DNA of 64,000 nt. Origin: Planctomicrobium sp051465645 (lineage in GTDB: Bacteria; Planctomycetota; Planctomycetia; Planctomycetales; Planctomycetaceae). Location of the stretch: NCBI RefSeq assembly GCF_051465645.1, contig NZ_CP195790.1, positions 620,001-684,000 on the forward strand. Direction: 5' to 3'. This document shows, one piece after another, positions 7,277-15,114 of this stretch; positions within the stretch are counted from its first letter, which is position 1; every line of letters begins with the position of its first letter. The notes under the pieces are model-generated. The model was not told where the DNA came from. It was given only the letters and a program-made list of their open reading frames with translations, and made no database searches. The position numbers and the translations under genes were made by a program.

Positions 7277-8260
7277 TTAATCGATGCCCGCAAGTGGATG
7301 TTGGGCGGGAGCCTGCCCTGCTTCAACTGGATTGGTGAAAAGCAGCTTGTTTTCAGACGCAAGATTTCGAATAGCGATTGTTAGAAGCGTTTTGAGGCAG
7401 TGATTAGTTGCCATGAACATTGGGTCGCGTGAACCGCCGACGATTGTACTGTTGTCATCGGATTTGTAGTGTTGGTTTGCGAACAGCGCTCTGTTATTCG
7501 GTTCGTTTGATTTGATTATTTTGTCAAACAGGTCAAGCACTTTGGATTTTTCAAGTATGAATGATCTGCTTTGGGAAAACGCCTTGTCTTTGTGTTTGTT
7601 AAGACACTCCTTAATCAATGGTATGAATGTCAAGTAGCTGGCTAAGTGGTTTCTGACGGAGATTAATGGGATAATAAAGGAGTGAAGTTCTTCAACTGCT
7701 CGTATTTCCTCTGAGTTTATCAAGTTCGATTTCAACATTCCTAAATCGGACAGTATTGAAGAAATTTGCATTGCTATCTTGGCTGATGCGAACTCGGATT
7801 GGATACTAAGATCAACGTCGTCACTCCCGGTTTTGGTTTGTGCTGATGCACGTAGCGACTCCAAGGCATTCAACGCAGCCGCTGCAGCTAAACGTTTTTC
7901 TGATTGAGCCTGAGCTTCCGCACTTCTGCGAAGCTCCTCCCGGCTTTCACGCATCTCTTGGCGTTGAAGTGAAAGCTCTTCTCGCTGCATATAGAGGGTT
8001 GCCAGCACACCGATAAAGGCTAGTGATGATGTGATTGCATTCAGGAAACCAAAGGTGTCCCCGATTTCATGTGGAGAAAGAATCTGCCATTTGTCGGGAA
8101 ATGGGAACAGCAAGCGGAACCATGTGAAGCTTAAAGGCAATACCCCTATCAGTAGGAGTATTTCTAATAGCAAGATTGGATGGTCGTAGGCCCAGTTGAT
8201 AAATCTGTCAAGGTGGCGGATTTGGGAGTTTGGGGCGTTGCTGTCGTCGTCAGCTTTCAT
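7277..8260 (-). CDS. two-TM/coiled-coil protein resembling putative AbiC
   Basis: A 327-residue protein with two N-terminal membrane helices (LLLEILLLIGVLPLSFTWF at about 29-47; FGFLNAITSSLAFIGVLATL at about 70-89), then a charged coiled coil (YMQREELSLQRQEMRES) and a helical cytoplasmic part. This layout, with a G-D-x-F-G motif just before helix 2 and Q-R-E-E-L after it, resembles the Pfam putative phage abortive infection (putAbiC) proteins, but many unrelated small membrane proteins share it. The last 14 or so codons (EAGQAPAQHPLAGID) are read from a REP half-palindrome at about 7304-7327, so the original C-terminus seems replaced. No clear ribosome site. Confidence 0.55.
   Translation of the reverse strand: MKADDDSNAPNSQIRHLDRFINWAYDHPILLLEILLLIGVLPLSFTWFRLLFPFPDKWQILSPHEIGDTFGFLNAITSSLAFIGVLATLYMQREELSLQRQEMRESREELRRSAEAQAQSEKRLAAAAALNALESLRASAQTKTGSDDVDLSIQSEFASAKIAMQISSILSDLGMLKSNLINSEEIRAVEELHSFIIPLISVRNHLASYLTFIPLIKECLNKHKDKAFSQSRSFILEKSKVLDLFDKIIKSNEPNNRALFANQHYKSDDNSTIVGGSRDPMFMATNHCLKTLLTIAIRNLASENKLLFTNPVEAGQAPAQHPLAGID
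7302..7327. repeat. isolated REP half-copy
   Basis: GGGAGCCTGCCCTGCTTCAAC matches the right end of the elements at 1902-1930 and 8581-8609 (GGAGCCTGCCCTACTTCAAC). The inner part of the palindrome has diverged and no transposase remnant follows. It overlaps the 3' end of the AbiC-like gene. Confidence 0.5.
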
Positions 8261-8356
8261 TTTTGCACCGTGTTAGAAGAGTGGCGAAGAACTTTGTGAG
8301 CAAGTGAAAGTCGATGGTCGCGGACGCCTTGAATTTGTGTGTTTTTGACAGGGGAT

Positions 8357-8603
8357 GTAGGGCAGGCTCCGGCCTGCCTCCCTTGAAGTGTAAGTGAAGT
8401 TGCCCCAGTTCTTTCCCATCAGAATCGCCCTTTTATGACGGGAAAGAATGGGTGCTTGGCACATCCCCAATCTACAGAGTAATCGTCGCCGACGATGGGG
8501 CATCACCGTGAAGAAGTATGTCCCACCCGGGACAAGCACTCGGCGATCATCGGACATGCAGCTATCATCAACATTCAGGAAGGCAGGCCGGAGCCTGCCC
8601 TAC
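8357..8603 (-). mobile_element. complete miniature RAYT/REP element E
   Basis: The best-preserved copy, 247 bp. The outer 23 bases at 8357-8379 and 8581-8603 are exact reverse complements, and each end is itself a REP palindrome (GGCAGGC-4-GCCTGCC). On the minus strand ATG at 8557 opens MSDDRRVLVPGGTYFFTVMP, the RAYT N-terminal signature. After HRRRR the sequence passes to an out-of-frame YSVDWG, the family's C-terminal motif, so the transposase core is deleted. The 3' flank has a hairpin (13-bp arms, one mismatch) around 8407-8448. No target-site duplication is seen, as expected for IS200/IS605-like movement. The 94-codon open frame at 8273-8557 is this fossil, not a gene. Confidence 0.8.
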
Positions 8604-8660
8604 TTCAACTATTGATGAGATCTGTGGAACACCTTGTGAGCTTTGTTCGTGAGAAGCGTC

Positions 8661-9116
8661 TTAAAGCTCGCCGATGTCTTCGTTCCAAAGTTCTGGTTTC
8701 GCCCGGATGAACTCTTCCATGAGCTTGAAGCAATCAGGGTTGTCAACGATTTCAACCGTGACCCCTCTCGAGCGGACGTAATCTTCTGGGCCTCGAAAGG
8801 TGCGATTTTCGCCAATGACGATCTTCGGGATTTGGTACAGGAGAGACATCCCCGAACACATGTCGCAGGGCGACAGCGTGGAATACAACACGGCTCGGCG
8901 ATAATCGCTGGCTTTGAGCCGCCCTGCGTTCTCAATGGCATCCATCTCGGCGTGCAGGATGGCGCTCCCGTTCTGAACCCGACGATTATGGCCCCGGCCA
9001 ACGATTTGCCCGTCGATGACCAACACCGAGCCGATGGGGATGCCGCCTTCTGATCGCCCTTTACGGGCCTCTTCGATGGCAGCTTGCAGGAAAATGTCTT
9101 TTGTCTGTTGAGTCAT
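8661..9116 (-). CDS. cytosine deaminase-like nucleobase deaminase (Fcy1 type)
   Basis: CDA-fold zinc deaminase of 151 residues. The zinc site is seen as HAEMDAIE (His ligand, catalytic Glu) and SPCDMC (two Cys ligands). The sequence GGIPIGSVLVIDG, GRGHN, LYSTLSPCDMCSGM, IGENRTF and the C-terminal LWNEDIGEL closely follow the fungal Fcy1-type cytosine deaminases, so conversion of cytosine to uracil is likely. The frame is open upstream to 9167 but would overlap the next gene; ATG at 9116 has GAGGA in front and leaves a 17-base gap after the guanine deaminase stop, so the two form an operon. Confidence 0.8.
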   Translation of the reverse strand: MTQQTKDIFLQAAIEEARKGRSEGGIPIGSVLVIDGQIVGRGHNRRVQNGSAILHAEMDAIENAGRLKASDYRRAVLYSTLSPCDMCSGMSLLYQIPKIVIGENRTFRGPEDYVRSRGVTVEIVDNPDCFKLMEEFIRAKPELWNEDIGEL

Positions 9117-9133
9117 GAGACAGTCCTCGTCGT

Positions 9134-9613
9134 TCAGTACCGAATCCGGTCTTCTTTCTTCATCCACGTTTGCAGAGCCACCAAGGCTTCTTCCCGCAGG
9201 GCTTGTTGCATCTGGAGCTCCCGCTCGCCAGCGGGCTTTCTGATTTCCCGGTAAAGATACCGGTCGTCAAAGCCTGCTTCCGCTGCGTCGTCACAAGTGG
9301 CGGCGTAATAGATGCAATCCAGCCGTGCCCAGTAGATGGCGGACAAGCACAGGGGGCACGGCTCGCAACTGCTGTAAATCTCGCAGCCTGCCAATGAGAA
9401 TGTTTTGAGGCGAGAGCACGCGTCACGGATTGCTACGATTTCAGCGTGAGCGGTAGGATCGTTCGTGGAAGTGACTTGATTCCAGCCCCGCCCGACGATC
9501 TCGCCATTCCGCACCACGACGGCTCCGAATGGCCCCCCGTCGTTGGCCTCCATCTTCTCGCTGGAAAGACGAATGGCTTCTCGGAGAAAAGCAGGATTGA
9601 ATGTTGTTGTCAT
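9134..9613 (-). CDS. guaD: guanine deaminase, CDA-fold
   Basis: A 159-residue zinc deaminase like Bacillus GuaD, converting guanine to xanthine. Visible features are GGPFGAVVV, the zinc ligands in TAHAEIVAIR and CEPCPLC, the AIYWAR motif, DAAEAGFDD, and a C-terminus ending in Y (KKEDRIRY), all typical of GuaD. ATG at 9613 has GAGGCA upstream; the longer frame to 9628 is unlikely. It is the first gene of a two-gene operon with the cytosine deaminase and suggests purine and pyrimidine base salvage or catabolism. Confidence 0.85.
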   Translation of the reverse strand: MTTTFNPAFLREAIRLSSEKMEANDGGPFGAVVVRNGEIVGRGWNQVTSTNDPTAHAEIVAIRDACSRLKTFSLAGCEIYSSCEPCPLCLSAIYWARLDCIYYAATCDDAAEAGFDDRYLYREIRKPAGERELQMQQALREEALVALQTWMKKEDRIRY

Positions 9614-9803
9614 CGGTACTGCCTCCAATCCGAACGCTTCTGGTTGTGAAATTCACCCGTCCGTTCCACGAAGTCAGGTAGGCCGGGGAGAGTGGATGCG
9701 ATTCTCAACACAAAGCGGAGTGTGATGCCGCCCCGTTACCACGATTTTTCATGCGAGCTTCAAGTTGCACGGGATCGCCCAACCGGCTACACGCGTCCCA
9801 GAT

Positions 9804-10298
9804 TCAGGGTGTGCTCCCTGATCGCGGTTCGAGAAATTTCAGATGGTGTTCGAAGTGGCGTAGCTGCAACTTCTCGGTGGTTGCTTTATCGAGCTTGCCG
9901 AAGAATGTCGACGGATGAATGGTGCCGATGTGGTTGCGGAATCGAGTAATGGATTGCCGTAGACGCTCTACCGCAACGGCTTCAGTAGACTCGTCTCGTG
10001 AGTGAACTGTCTTCGGCATCGTTGGGATATTGTCGTCAAATCCCTGATCGAGAATCTGCCGCAGTACTTTCTTGGCCATCGTCAACCGAATAATGGGGAC
10101 GAATAATCTCATCCCCAATGGAGGCGTTGGAAAGCCTTCAATTGGAAAGCGAACCCAATCGTCGAGGTGCAGCGCAACCTGAGTCAGATTCCAATTGCCC
10201 TTTTGCGTATAACCTTGAAGCAGGTGATCCAGTCGGCTGTCGACCTCGTCCCAGGTCATCAGAGGTTTCTTCGGTGGAATTGAAGTGCTGCTATTCAT
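9804..10298 (-). CDS. DUF1569 (DinB-like) protein
   Basis: A 164-residue protein matching DUF1569, a family with a DinB-like four-helix bundle. The typical pattern is present: an early helix with WNLTQVALHLDDWVRFP, a middle LRQSITRF helix and a late LQLRHFEHHLKFL helix whose His residues could form a metal site with the early His. No function is established for the family. It stands alone, with neither neighbour close enough for an operon. Confidence 0.8.
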   Translation of the reverse strand: MNSSTSIPPKKPLMTWDEVDSRLDHLLQGYTQKGNWNLTQVALHLDDWVRFPIEGFPTPPLGMRLFVPIIRLTMAKKVLRQILDQGFDDNIPTMPKTVHSRDESTEAVAVERLRQSITRFRNHIGTIHPSTFFGKLDKATTEKLQLRHFEHHLKFLEPRSGSTP

Positions 10299-10432
10299 CG
10301 ATCAATTACCTGTGAGGATTCTTCCGTCGAAGAGAACTGCAGTTATGCCCTCGGAAGTATCACAAATACTGGATGGTCTGCCAATTGTTCAAGAACGGTA
10401 AGTTTAATCTTCTTCACAGTCGTTCGCAGGAA

Positions 10433-10921
10433 CTATTTTAAGATCGTTACCATATTGCTAGCTAATAAGAACGATCTCTCATTTGGGGCCTCTGGGGTAA
10501 GAATCTGCCCCGGTTCAGGGCCGGAATCCTGTTGAGTCTCTAAGGGGAGTTTCGATTTCAAATGAATGACCACCGCGGCGACAGACCCACGACTAATAGA
10601 GAGACCTATATTGCGTGTGATGATCTTTTTTCCAGACGTCATTAAGTCGAATGTCAGGTATGCCGTACTCCAACTCACACTTTTGTTGTTAGAGATGCCG
10701 AGGATCTGAATCTGGTCAGGATTCCGGTTCAGGATTGAAAAGTAAAGGGTGATGTCGTCGGCGAATGTCTCCTTCTCTCCTCTTGTAATGAAGTGATGTT
10801 CGACATCCATTCGATGAAATGTGATGCGGTGCGGAGGGGCCGGAGGTGCGTCGTCTCCCCGGGAAATACCGGAACCTGCGATGGTACTCGCGGCGAGGAT
10901 CAAAGCTTCTCGTCTTTTCAT
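10433..10921 (-). CDS. exported hypothetical protein with twin-arginine-like leader
   Basis: I do not recognise the family. The N-terminus MKRREALILAASTIAGSG looks like a twin-arginine (Tat) leader, with RR followed by a hydrophobic run. The remainder (about 130 residues) looks beta-rich and might be a small immunoglobulin-like domain. ATG at 10921 has GGAGAG at proper spacing; the longer frame to 10933 is less likely. Length 162 residues. Confidence 0.65.
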   Translation of the reverse strand: MKRREALILAASTIAGSGISRGDDAPPAPPHRITFHRMDVEHHFITRGEKETFADDITLYFSILNRNPDQIQILGISNNKSVSWSTAYLTFDLMTSGKKIITRNIGLSISRGSVAAVVIHLKSKLPLETQQDSGPEPGQILTPEAPNERSFLLASNMVTILK

Positions 10922-11347
10922 CGCACTCTCCAAGCTAGCGCAGGTCCACGTTGACGGAATGCGTTTCCATGGTCAGCGTCTGTTTGACATCTTCCGCTTC
11001 TTCGCAGCAATAACGCTGCTGCTGTTGCAGATGAGTTAAGTGATGTCTTCACTGGAAGTTACCAGCTGAGGATCATCGACAGCAATCTGTAACCGCAGAA
11101 TTACGAGAAGCGGGCCTATGTGGCAAGAATGGGAGGAAGGGGCTGCTGCCGAACTGCAAAGAAAAGAATACGTGGCCATTCGTGTCCCCCCGCAGGAGCG
11201 TCGCCCTTCCATACACAAGTAAGTTGGGTTTCTGACGTGACCTCATGAAGGATAGCGAAACGCATGTTACACGAGCGCACTAATACCGTCGCCAGATGTC
11301 AGATCAGCATCTTGGCGGTGAAAGAAGGGACGGTTTGGAGAACGTTA
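10922..11347. other. gene-free stretch
   Basis: No supported gene. A bulged hairpin at 11290-11317 (CGCCAGATG with CATCTTGGCG) lies downstream of the minus-strand Nfed gene and may be its terminator. Open frames here have no ribosome site and odd composition. Confidence 0.4.
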
Positions 11348-13546
11348 TCAGCTTGTTTGCCGGACGACGATTCGATTCTTCTGGACCTGAACGACCGTGA
11401 TTGAGGCTCCTTCTTCAATGAACGGGCCATCACTGACGACATCGATCAGCTGCTTGTTGATCCGTGCTTTTCCAGATGGGCGAAGAATAGTGACTGCCTG
11501 TCCGGTTGCTCCCACCAGCGAGGCGTCGGACGTCAACAAATCTGGCCGTAACTGTGGCTCAGTCGCTTCCTCCATATTCCCTGCCGGAGCTTCCAGAACC
11601 AGATTCTTCAAAATCGGGATCCGATGAAGATTGCTGCTGATCATGATCGATGCAGCGAGCACCGCGAGTAATGCGACCCCCAGCGTTGCGAATGTCTGAC
11701 CGGCTCGGGCGAGGTCGTATTCAAGGCTAAACCCAGTGAAGGATTGGCTCGCCATGATCAGTGACCCAAGTACCAGGAGAATTCCCGAGATCCCGAACAC
11801 CCCGAAGCCGGGCAGGACAAAGAATTCGATGGCGAGGCAGGACATTCCAATCACAAACAGGGCAATTTCCAGCCCCCCAGCGGTTCCGCCCATCACTTTG
11901 CTCCAGAAGAAGATCGTGAAGCAAAGCGCCGAAAGGATCCCGAAGAAGCCTGTCATCGTGGCCATTTCGACATAGATGAAGACGATGGCAAGAAAGAACA
12001 ATAATCCTGTGACCCAACTCTGGTTCAGTGTGAACACCAGTGAGTCGACCCAGGTGCGTCCGATTGTTCGCAACTCGCTGTCTGCATTCAGCCCGAGTCG
12101 CAGTTTCAGTTCGGTCAGATCCTGAACCGGCGACTTCGCAATCAACAGGTCATGAGCCCGCTCGCCATTAATCATGATGGCGATACCGGTGCGGGATTCA
12201 GGAACAAGGTGGCCGGCAACCCATTCGTCGGCCTGCTGGTGCAGTTCCTCTTTAGAAAGAAACCATTTCTTTCCAGTCGCCTTGTTTGTGACTTCGAAGA
12301 CTTCAAGGTCTTTATCGGCGAAGCCTTCGAGGACTGCGGCCGGGCGATTCTTCTGCTTGGCAAGGTCTCTTAATAACTCAAGTTCGATACTGAGAATCTT
12401 TTCCTCAGCACGAAGAATCATGTTTCCCATCAAATTGATCGGGATGGCGTCGCCGATTTTGGCGTTTGGCTTCATGTAGATTTCATCGCACGCCACGGCG
12501 AGAATGGCTCCCCCGCTGATCGCACGATTGGGGATGTAAGCAACGGTTTTGATGTCCCGATCGCTCAGGTGGGCGATGGTTTGAGAGAGGTCCTGACAGA
12601 CACTCAGGAGCCCGCCGGGAGAGTCGATTTCAAAAATGATCAGCTTTGCACCCGACGCGACCGCCCGATGAATCTGACGCTGCGCGAATGAAGAGAAAAC
12701 CTCGTCAATCACGTCGTGGAGTTGAATATAAGCGACTTTTCCAACCGGGGGCGCCTGATCGAATTCTCGCAGTTGATCGAGTGAAAGCTGATATGCTTCG
12801 ACCAGTTCCTGCCGGGAAGCAACGGTTCGAACGATGAGGATTTCGCGGGCGCGGGCCTGAGTCGAAGAAATCAGCCCGGGAGTTCCCTCCTCCTTGATTG
12901 TCTTACGATCGGCGATCACTGCCCCCTGCTCTTGCAGAGCGAGTGCCTCGGTCGAAGTGACCAGACGGACTTCCTTACCGCCATTCTTGTCTTCAACAGT
13001 CAGCTGAAGCAGAGCAGCGGCGGGGTCCATCATCGCAGCCGCGAGTGACCACGTAACGCGAGCGTTCCGCCGTCGGTCGACAATGGATTTGACGATAGCC
13101 TGCTGGTCGGCAGGCACTGCACTCCCGTTGCCAATGTCCCCGAGTGAGGCATTCGGCCCCATCACGATTTCTTGACAGGCCAATGCGATCAGCACGTTGG
13201 TTCCGGTGACCGTTTCAGGAACCCAGGCGATGGTGGTGACATTGCCCAGTGGCTTCTCTGTCAGGAAATCTGCAAGGGCGAAGCAGTTGTGAAACGGACT
13301 GACACCGGGTTTGATTTCAAGTACGACATACGCCTGCCGATTTTCGTTGGTGGCAGTCTGTTGAAGTTCAAGTACGGTTCGTCGGACCTGCCCGAGGGTT
13401 TCGTCGCCAACCGGACTGATGATTGGCAGAATTCGGGCGATTGGGGCCGGCTTCGCTTCTTTTACAGGAGCCTGAGCCCAGACTGCGGAATTCGATACGA
13501 CGGCAAGTGAGAGTATGACCATTCTGATCAAAGTCTGAATCGCCAT
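11348..13546 (-). CDS. Nfed-type membrane serine protease with two ClpP-like domains
   Basis: A 732-residue protein: signal peptide (about 1-24), a first ClpP/crotonase-fold domain (about 30-240), a second one (about 265-480), four or five membrane helices (about 500-650) and a C-terminal NfeD OB-fold (about 660-732, from SLVGATGQAVTILRPSGKA). The second domain keeps the protease pattern: IDSPGG and AISGGAILAVACDEI, whose Ser aligns with the nucleophile of the archaeal 1510 protease. The first domain has VTGTNVLIALAC there, with Thr and no Ser, so it is probably inactive. Family members cleave membrane-protein tails. ATG at 13546 has AGGAG upstream. The gene stands alone. Confidence 0.85.
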   Translation of the reverse strand: MAIQTLIRMVILSLAVVSNSAVWAQAPVKEAKPAPIARILPIISPVGDETLGQVRRTVLELQQTATNENRQAYVVLEIKPGVSPFHNCFALADFLTEKPLGNVTTIAWVPETVTGTNVLIALACQEIVMGPNASLGDIGNGSAVPADQQAIVKSIVDRRRNARVTWSLAAAMMDPAAALLQLTVEDKNGGKEVRLVTSTEALALQEQGAVIADRKTIKEEGTPGLISSTQARAREILIVRTVASRQELVEAYQLSLDQLREFDQAPPVGKVAYIQLHDVIDEVFSSFAQRQIHRAVASGAKLIIFEIDSPGGLLSVCQDLSQTIAHLSDRDIKTVAYIPNRAISGGAILAVACDEIYMKPNAKIGDAIPINLMGNMILRAEEKILSIELELLRDLAKQKNRPAAVLEGFADKDLEVFEVTNKATGKKWFLSKEELHQQADEWVAGHLVPESRTGIAIMINGERAHDLLIAKSPVQDLTELKLRLGLNADSELRTIGRTWVDSLVFTLNQSWVTGLLFFLAIVFIYVEMATMTGFFGILSALCFTIFFWSKVMGGTAGGLEIALFVIGMSCLAIEFFVLPGFGVFGISGILLVLGSLIMASQSFTGFSLEYDLARAGQTFATLGVALLAVLAASIMISSNLHRIPILKNLVLEAPAGNMEEATEPQLRPDLLTSDASLVGATGQAVTILRPSGKARINKQLIDVVSDGPFIEEGASITVVQVQKNRIVVRQTS

Positions 13547-13686
13547 TTTTCTCTCCTTGTGAAAGTCGTCCATTCGTCCGCTTCTCAAGATTCTACCCTC
13601 AAGCTCAATGGTTGAAGTGTGCTCCACCCTGAGAACAGGACAGAAGCACACTTTTCCAAGTTCGCAGATATCAGTTGGTGATTGAG

Positions 13687-14790
13687 TTACTTTGTGAATT
13701 TCAGGACTCGAACGCGGTGTGCTTCGCTGTCTCCAATATACACATTTCCGTCGGCATCCAGACAGACACTGTGAGGACGGGCCATCTTGCAGGTCTCTGG
13801 GGCGCCATCCGGACCGTCTCCCCGTTTGCCAGTTCCGGCAACTGTTTCAACGATTCCGGAGGCCGCTCGGATCACCCGAATTGTGTGACTTTCGGTGTCT
13901 GCGAAGTAAATATCGCCCGCCGCATTGATTGCGACACCTTTGGGACCGGAGAACAATGCCTTTCGGGCGTCGCCGCCGTCTCCTTGATAACCGCTTTTTC
14001 CTGTTCCGCCGAGATGGGTCAGCGTTTGTTTATTCAAGTCGATGCGATAGATCGCGTTTCCTTCACGCAGAGCAAACGCAAAGATCCCCTTCCCTGCATA
14101 ATCCAGAGCGCGCGGGCCCTTCAGTGCGAGGTCGGTCAGAGGCGAAACGTCTCCGGGAGGAGTCTTTCCGCCACCGATCAACGTTGAAATGACCCCTGTT
14201 TTTCCATCAACTTTGCGGACTCGACCATTCCGGATATCGCAAATGAAGATGTTGTCCTCTTCGTCAATCACGATGGAGTGAGGTTGGTTCAATTGAGCCT
14301 GAGTTGCTGGTCCGCCATCTCCAGAGAACCCGGGGGTTCCGGTTCCTGCCACGGTTGAGATGATGCCCGTCTTCGCGTCGACACGACGGACGACCGCATT
14401 CTTCATTTCGACAAAGACCATGTTGCCTTTGGAATCGAAACGGACTTCATACGGTTCATTCAGTAACGCATCGCGGGCAGGTCCGCCGTCGCCTGCATAT
14501 CCAACTGTCCCGGCTCCGGCAACTCGGGTGATCTTTCCGGTCTTCAGATCGATACTGCGGACAACGTGATTGGCAATTTCGCAGACATACAGTTTTCCGT
14601 CAGGCCCAATGACAACACCGTACGGCTCACCAATCGATGCCTCTGTGCCGATCGTTCCGTCCGGAGCAGTTCCCTTTTTTCCATTGCCTGCGATCGTCTG
14701 AATTTCATTTCCAAACGCATTCAGCGATGTCAGACAGGAAGCGAAACAGAATACGGCACAGGTTGACAACGTCAGAAAGCTTTTCCGCAT
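13687..14790 (-). CDS. secreted NHL-repeat beta-propeller protein
   Basis: After a signal peptide (MRKSFLTLSTCAVFCFASCLTSLNA, shown in part: FLTLSTCAVFCFASC) there are about six repeats in which a GTG-GFSGDGGPA-type loop alternates with a strand pattern such as PHSIVIDEEDNIFICD. This is the NHL propeller seen in many exported planctomycete proteins. Such propellers bind proteins or sugars, and no catalytic residues can be assigned. ATG at 14790 has GGAGA at a 6-base spacing. Length 367 residues, a complete propeller. Confidence 0.85.
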   Translation of the reverse strand: MRKSFLTLSTCAVFCFASCLTSLNAFGNEIQTIAGNGKKGTAPDGTIGTEASIGEPYGVVIGPDGKLYVCEIANHVVRSIDLKTGKITRVAGAGTVGYAGDGGPARDALLNEPYEVRFDSKGNMVFVEMKNAVVRRVDAKTGIISTVAGTGTPGFSGDGGPATQAQLNQPHSIVIDEEDNIFICDIRNGRVRKVDGKTGVISTLIGGGKTPPGDVSPLTDLALKGPRALDYAGKGIFAFALREGNAIYRIDLNKQTLTHLGGTGKSGYQGDGGDARKALFSGPKGVAINAAGDIYFADTESHTIRVIRAASGIVETVAGTGKRGDGPDGAPETCKMARPHSVCLDADGNVYIGDSEAHRVRVLKFTK

Positions 14791-15114
14791 GAAACGTCTC
14801 CGGAGTGATCTTGATGGTGTCGCATTCGGCGTCGCCGAGCTTGAGCTTCGTCAGTTGCATTCAATGGCAACATCTTGAAGGTTCACCTGCGGCCAGTATT
14901 CATTTCTCTCCATATGAAAGCAAGTAAAGATGGAGGTGTCGATTTGAGGATGCGAATACTTCTGCGCAATTCACAGGAATTGTAGAAAGTCCCCTTCTCA
15001 ACATTGCGAGAGCCGCTTCTGAAAGTTCCGAGAACGTGATGAAATTCGTCGCAGAATGAATGTTAAAGCCCCCGTCACAAGTCTTCGTGAAGGGGGCTTG
15101 AACGAACGTCCTCG
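14791..15114. other. intergenic stretch with a terminator
   Basis: No gene seen. The low-complexity part before the NHL gene should hold its promoter; the part near 15066-15099 is the terminator of the beta-oxidation operon. Confidence 0.4.
15066..15099 (-). terminator. terminator of the beta-oxidation operon
   Basis: Inverted repeat with 13-base arms (15066-15078 and 15087-15099, one mismatch) built on AAGCCCCC / GGGGGCTT. It begins 16 bases after the acyl-CoA dehydrogenase stop. Confidence 0.7.

Noticed and set aside
8273..8557. 94-aa open frame as a separate gene
   Set aside because: It is the fossil N-terminus of the transposase inside the miniature element; the rest of the frame is read from flank and REP sequence.
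11036..11218. 60-aa minus-strand frame in the gap before the Nfed end
   Set aside because: No ribosome site, Cys/Ser-rich random composition.
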